Under the pieces are notes generated by a model that was not told the origin of the DNA, made no database searches, and worked only from the letters and a program-made list of their open reading frames with translations. Shown here in pieces: positions 63,247 through 64,000 of a DNA stretch of 64,000 bases. The stretch comes from Lactobacillaceae bacterium UBA5807 (GTDB taxonomy: Bacteria; Bacillota; Bacilli; Lactobacillales; Lactobacillaceae), in assembly GCA_002418005.1 (NCBI GenBank), contig DIDF01000056.1, forward strand, positions 1 to 64,000, written 5' to 3'. The stretch's first letter is position 1, and every line of letters starts with the position of its first letter. Position numbers and translations under genes: made by a program.

Positions 63247-64000
63247 TTGAAAAAACATATATTAACCGCAATCTGTGCTTTATCATTTGGAGCGCTCACT
63301 TTCTTTGCGGGTTCAAACACACCTGCTAAAGCTGAGAGTGTAAATTCATATATTTCAAATAACAATATTTCACATGCTAACGTTACCTCAGCTGTCTGGA
63401 GTGGCTTTCCAAAATATAAGTATCGCAATGGGGTTGGTAAACCAGAAGGCGTTGTCGTCCATGAGACTGGCAACCCAAATTCGACAATCTATAATGAAAT
63501 TTCTTTTATGAAGCGAAATTATCAAAATGCTTTTGTTCATACATTTGTTGATTCTGCTCGAATTATCAATATTGCCAACACCGATTACCTTGCTTGGGGA
63601 GTAGGTTATCCCGGTAACTCAAGGTTCGTCCAATTCGAACAAGTGGAAATGCACAGCAAAGATGCTTTCGCTCATGAGGTTGCCAATGCAGCTTACTACA
63701 CTGCATATATTCTAAAAAAATACAATTTACCTTTAAACGATGCCGCCTATGATGGCAACGGAACTGTTTGGTCCCATGCTGCAGTTGCCAAATTCTTGGG
63801 TGGATCAGATCATACCGACCCGGTCGGCTATTACGCAACCAGCGGCAAGAAATATTTTGGCCAGGCTTATACAATGTCTGATTTTTATCAACTAGTAAAA
63901 GTCGTCTACAATAATCTTGGTTCAGGTTCTTCATTCAACAGTAATGCTAAGAGTAATGTCAGTTACGATAAAGTTACTTACCAATCATCAAATCAAACTG
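63247..64000 (+). CDS. Secreted N-acetylmuramoyl-L-alanine amidase (amidase_2), cut by window end
   Basis: The frame is open from TTG 63247 (six bases after AAGGGGAAG) to the window edge, giving at least 251 residues. A signal peptide (KKHILTAICALSFGALTFFA) should be cleaved near AKA/ES. The amidase_2 fold shows PEGVVVHETGNPNST, with the zinc His, FVHTFVDSARIINIA, FVQFEQVEMH and VWSHAAVAKFLGGSDHTDPVGY, which carries further zinc ligands and the catalytic part. It hydrolyses the amide between MurNAc and L-Ala in the cell wall. Wall-binding repeats probably follow outside the window. Confidence 0.88.
   Translation, partial: MKKHILTAICALSFGALTFFAGSNTPAKAESVNSYISNNNISHANVTSAVWSGFPKYKYRNGVGKPEGVVVHETGNPNSTIYNEISFMKRNYQNAFVHTFVDSARIINIANTDYLAWGVGYPGNSRFVQFEQVEMHSKDAFAHEVANAAYYTAYILKKYNLPLNDAAYDGNGTVWSHAAVAKFLGGSDHTDPVGYYATSGKKYFGQAYTMSDFYQLVKVVYNNLGSGSSFNSNAKSNVSYDKVTYQSSNQT

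Noticed and set aside
63566..63934. 122-residue minus-strand open frame inside the amidase gene
   Set aside because: The plus strand encodes a convincing amidase with signal peptide; the minus frame has a Cys/Arg/His-rich nonsense composition.

Overview
The window reads as chromosomal DNA of a moderately AT-rich member of the Lactobacillaceae. Pointers are strong AGGAGG-type ribosome sites with frequent TTG and GTG starts, a D-2-hydroxyacid dehydrogenase, a bile-salt-hydrolase-like enzyme, a thiamine ECF transporter, small proteins resembling families known only from lactobacilli, and secreted SLAP-like and amidase proteins. I cannot name the species. There is no rRNA, no CRISPR array and no recognisable insertion sequence or prophage.

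Left end (1-6.9 kb): a glycan-use region. The 3' end of an unknown gene and a ScrR-like LacI regulator face an intracellular glycosidase operon on the minus strand (GH3 beta-glycosidase, GPH sugar symporter, GH29 alpha-L-fucosidase). The symporter carries an in-frame TGA. A tRNA-Arg with anticodon UCG follows. 7-14.8 kb: a DJ-1/PfpI protein; an operon of NAD(P)HX epimerase, VanX-type dipeptidase and a large FAD/NAD(P)-binding protein; a 112-base structured hairpin; two proteins of unknown function; a frameshifted choloylglycine-hydrolase-family gene; a Cof-type phosphatase.

14.8-31 kb: a TPP riboswitch driving ykoEDC (thiamine-type uptake); two small proteins; a tightly coupled operon of lipoate ligase, an aspartase/fumarase-superfamily protein with eroded active-site motifs, and a GcvH-like lipoyl carrier; an uncharacterised protein with about four repeats; L-asparaginase; the spermidine/putrescine transporter potABCD; a secreted SLAP-like protein; a D-2-hydroxyacid dehydrogenase. 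31-45.7 kb: a calcium-type P-type ATPase; the SUF iron-sulfur operon sufCDSUB plus a SufT-like factor; and, divergent from it across 169 bases, glutamate synthase gltBD, an iron-sulfur enzyme.

45.8-56 kb: every enzyme from aspartate to lysine by the acetylated diaminopimelate route. Seven genes (lysA, dapH, deacetylase, dapA, dapB, aminotransferase, asd) sit behind a lysine riboswitch with its terminator. Aspartokinase and dapF run the other way without it. 56-64 kb: three uncharacterised small genes, a nuclease-helicase fusion lacking the expected Fe-S cysteines, an FAH-family hydrolase, 6-phosphogluconolactonase, a degenerate GNAT, a PerR-type regulator with operators over its own promoter, and a secreted amidase cut off by the window end.

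Three conserved genes are interrupted (symporter TGA, choloylglycine hydrolase frameshift, sufC early TAA). This is either real decay or sequence error, and should be settled before the annotation is used. The most promising unexplained unit is the lipoate ligase / diverged lyase / GcvH operon at 18.5-21.3 kb.
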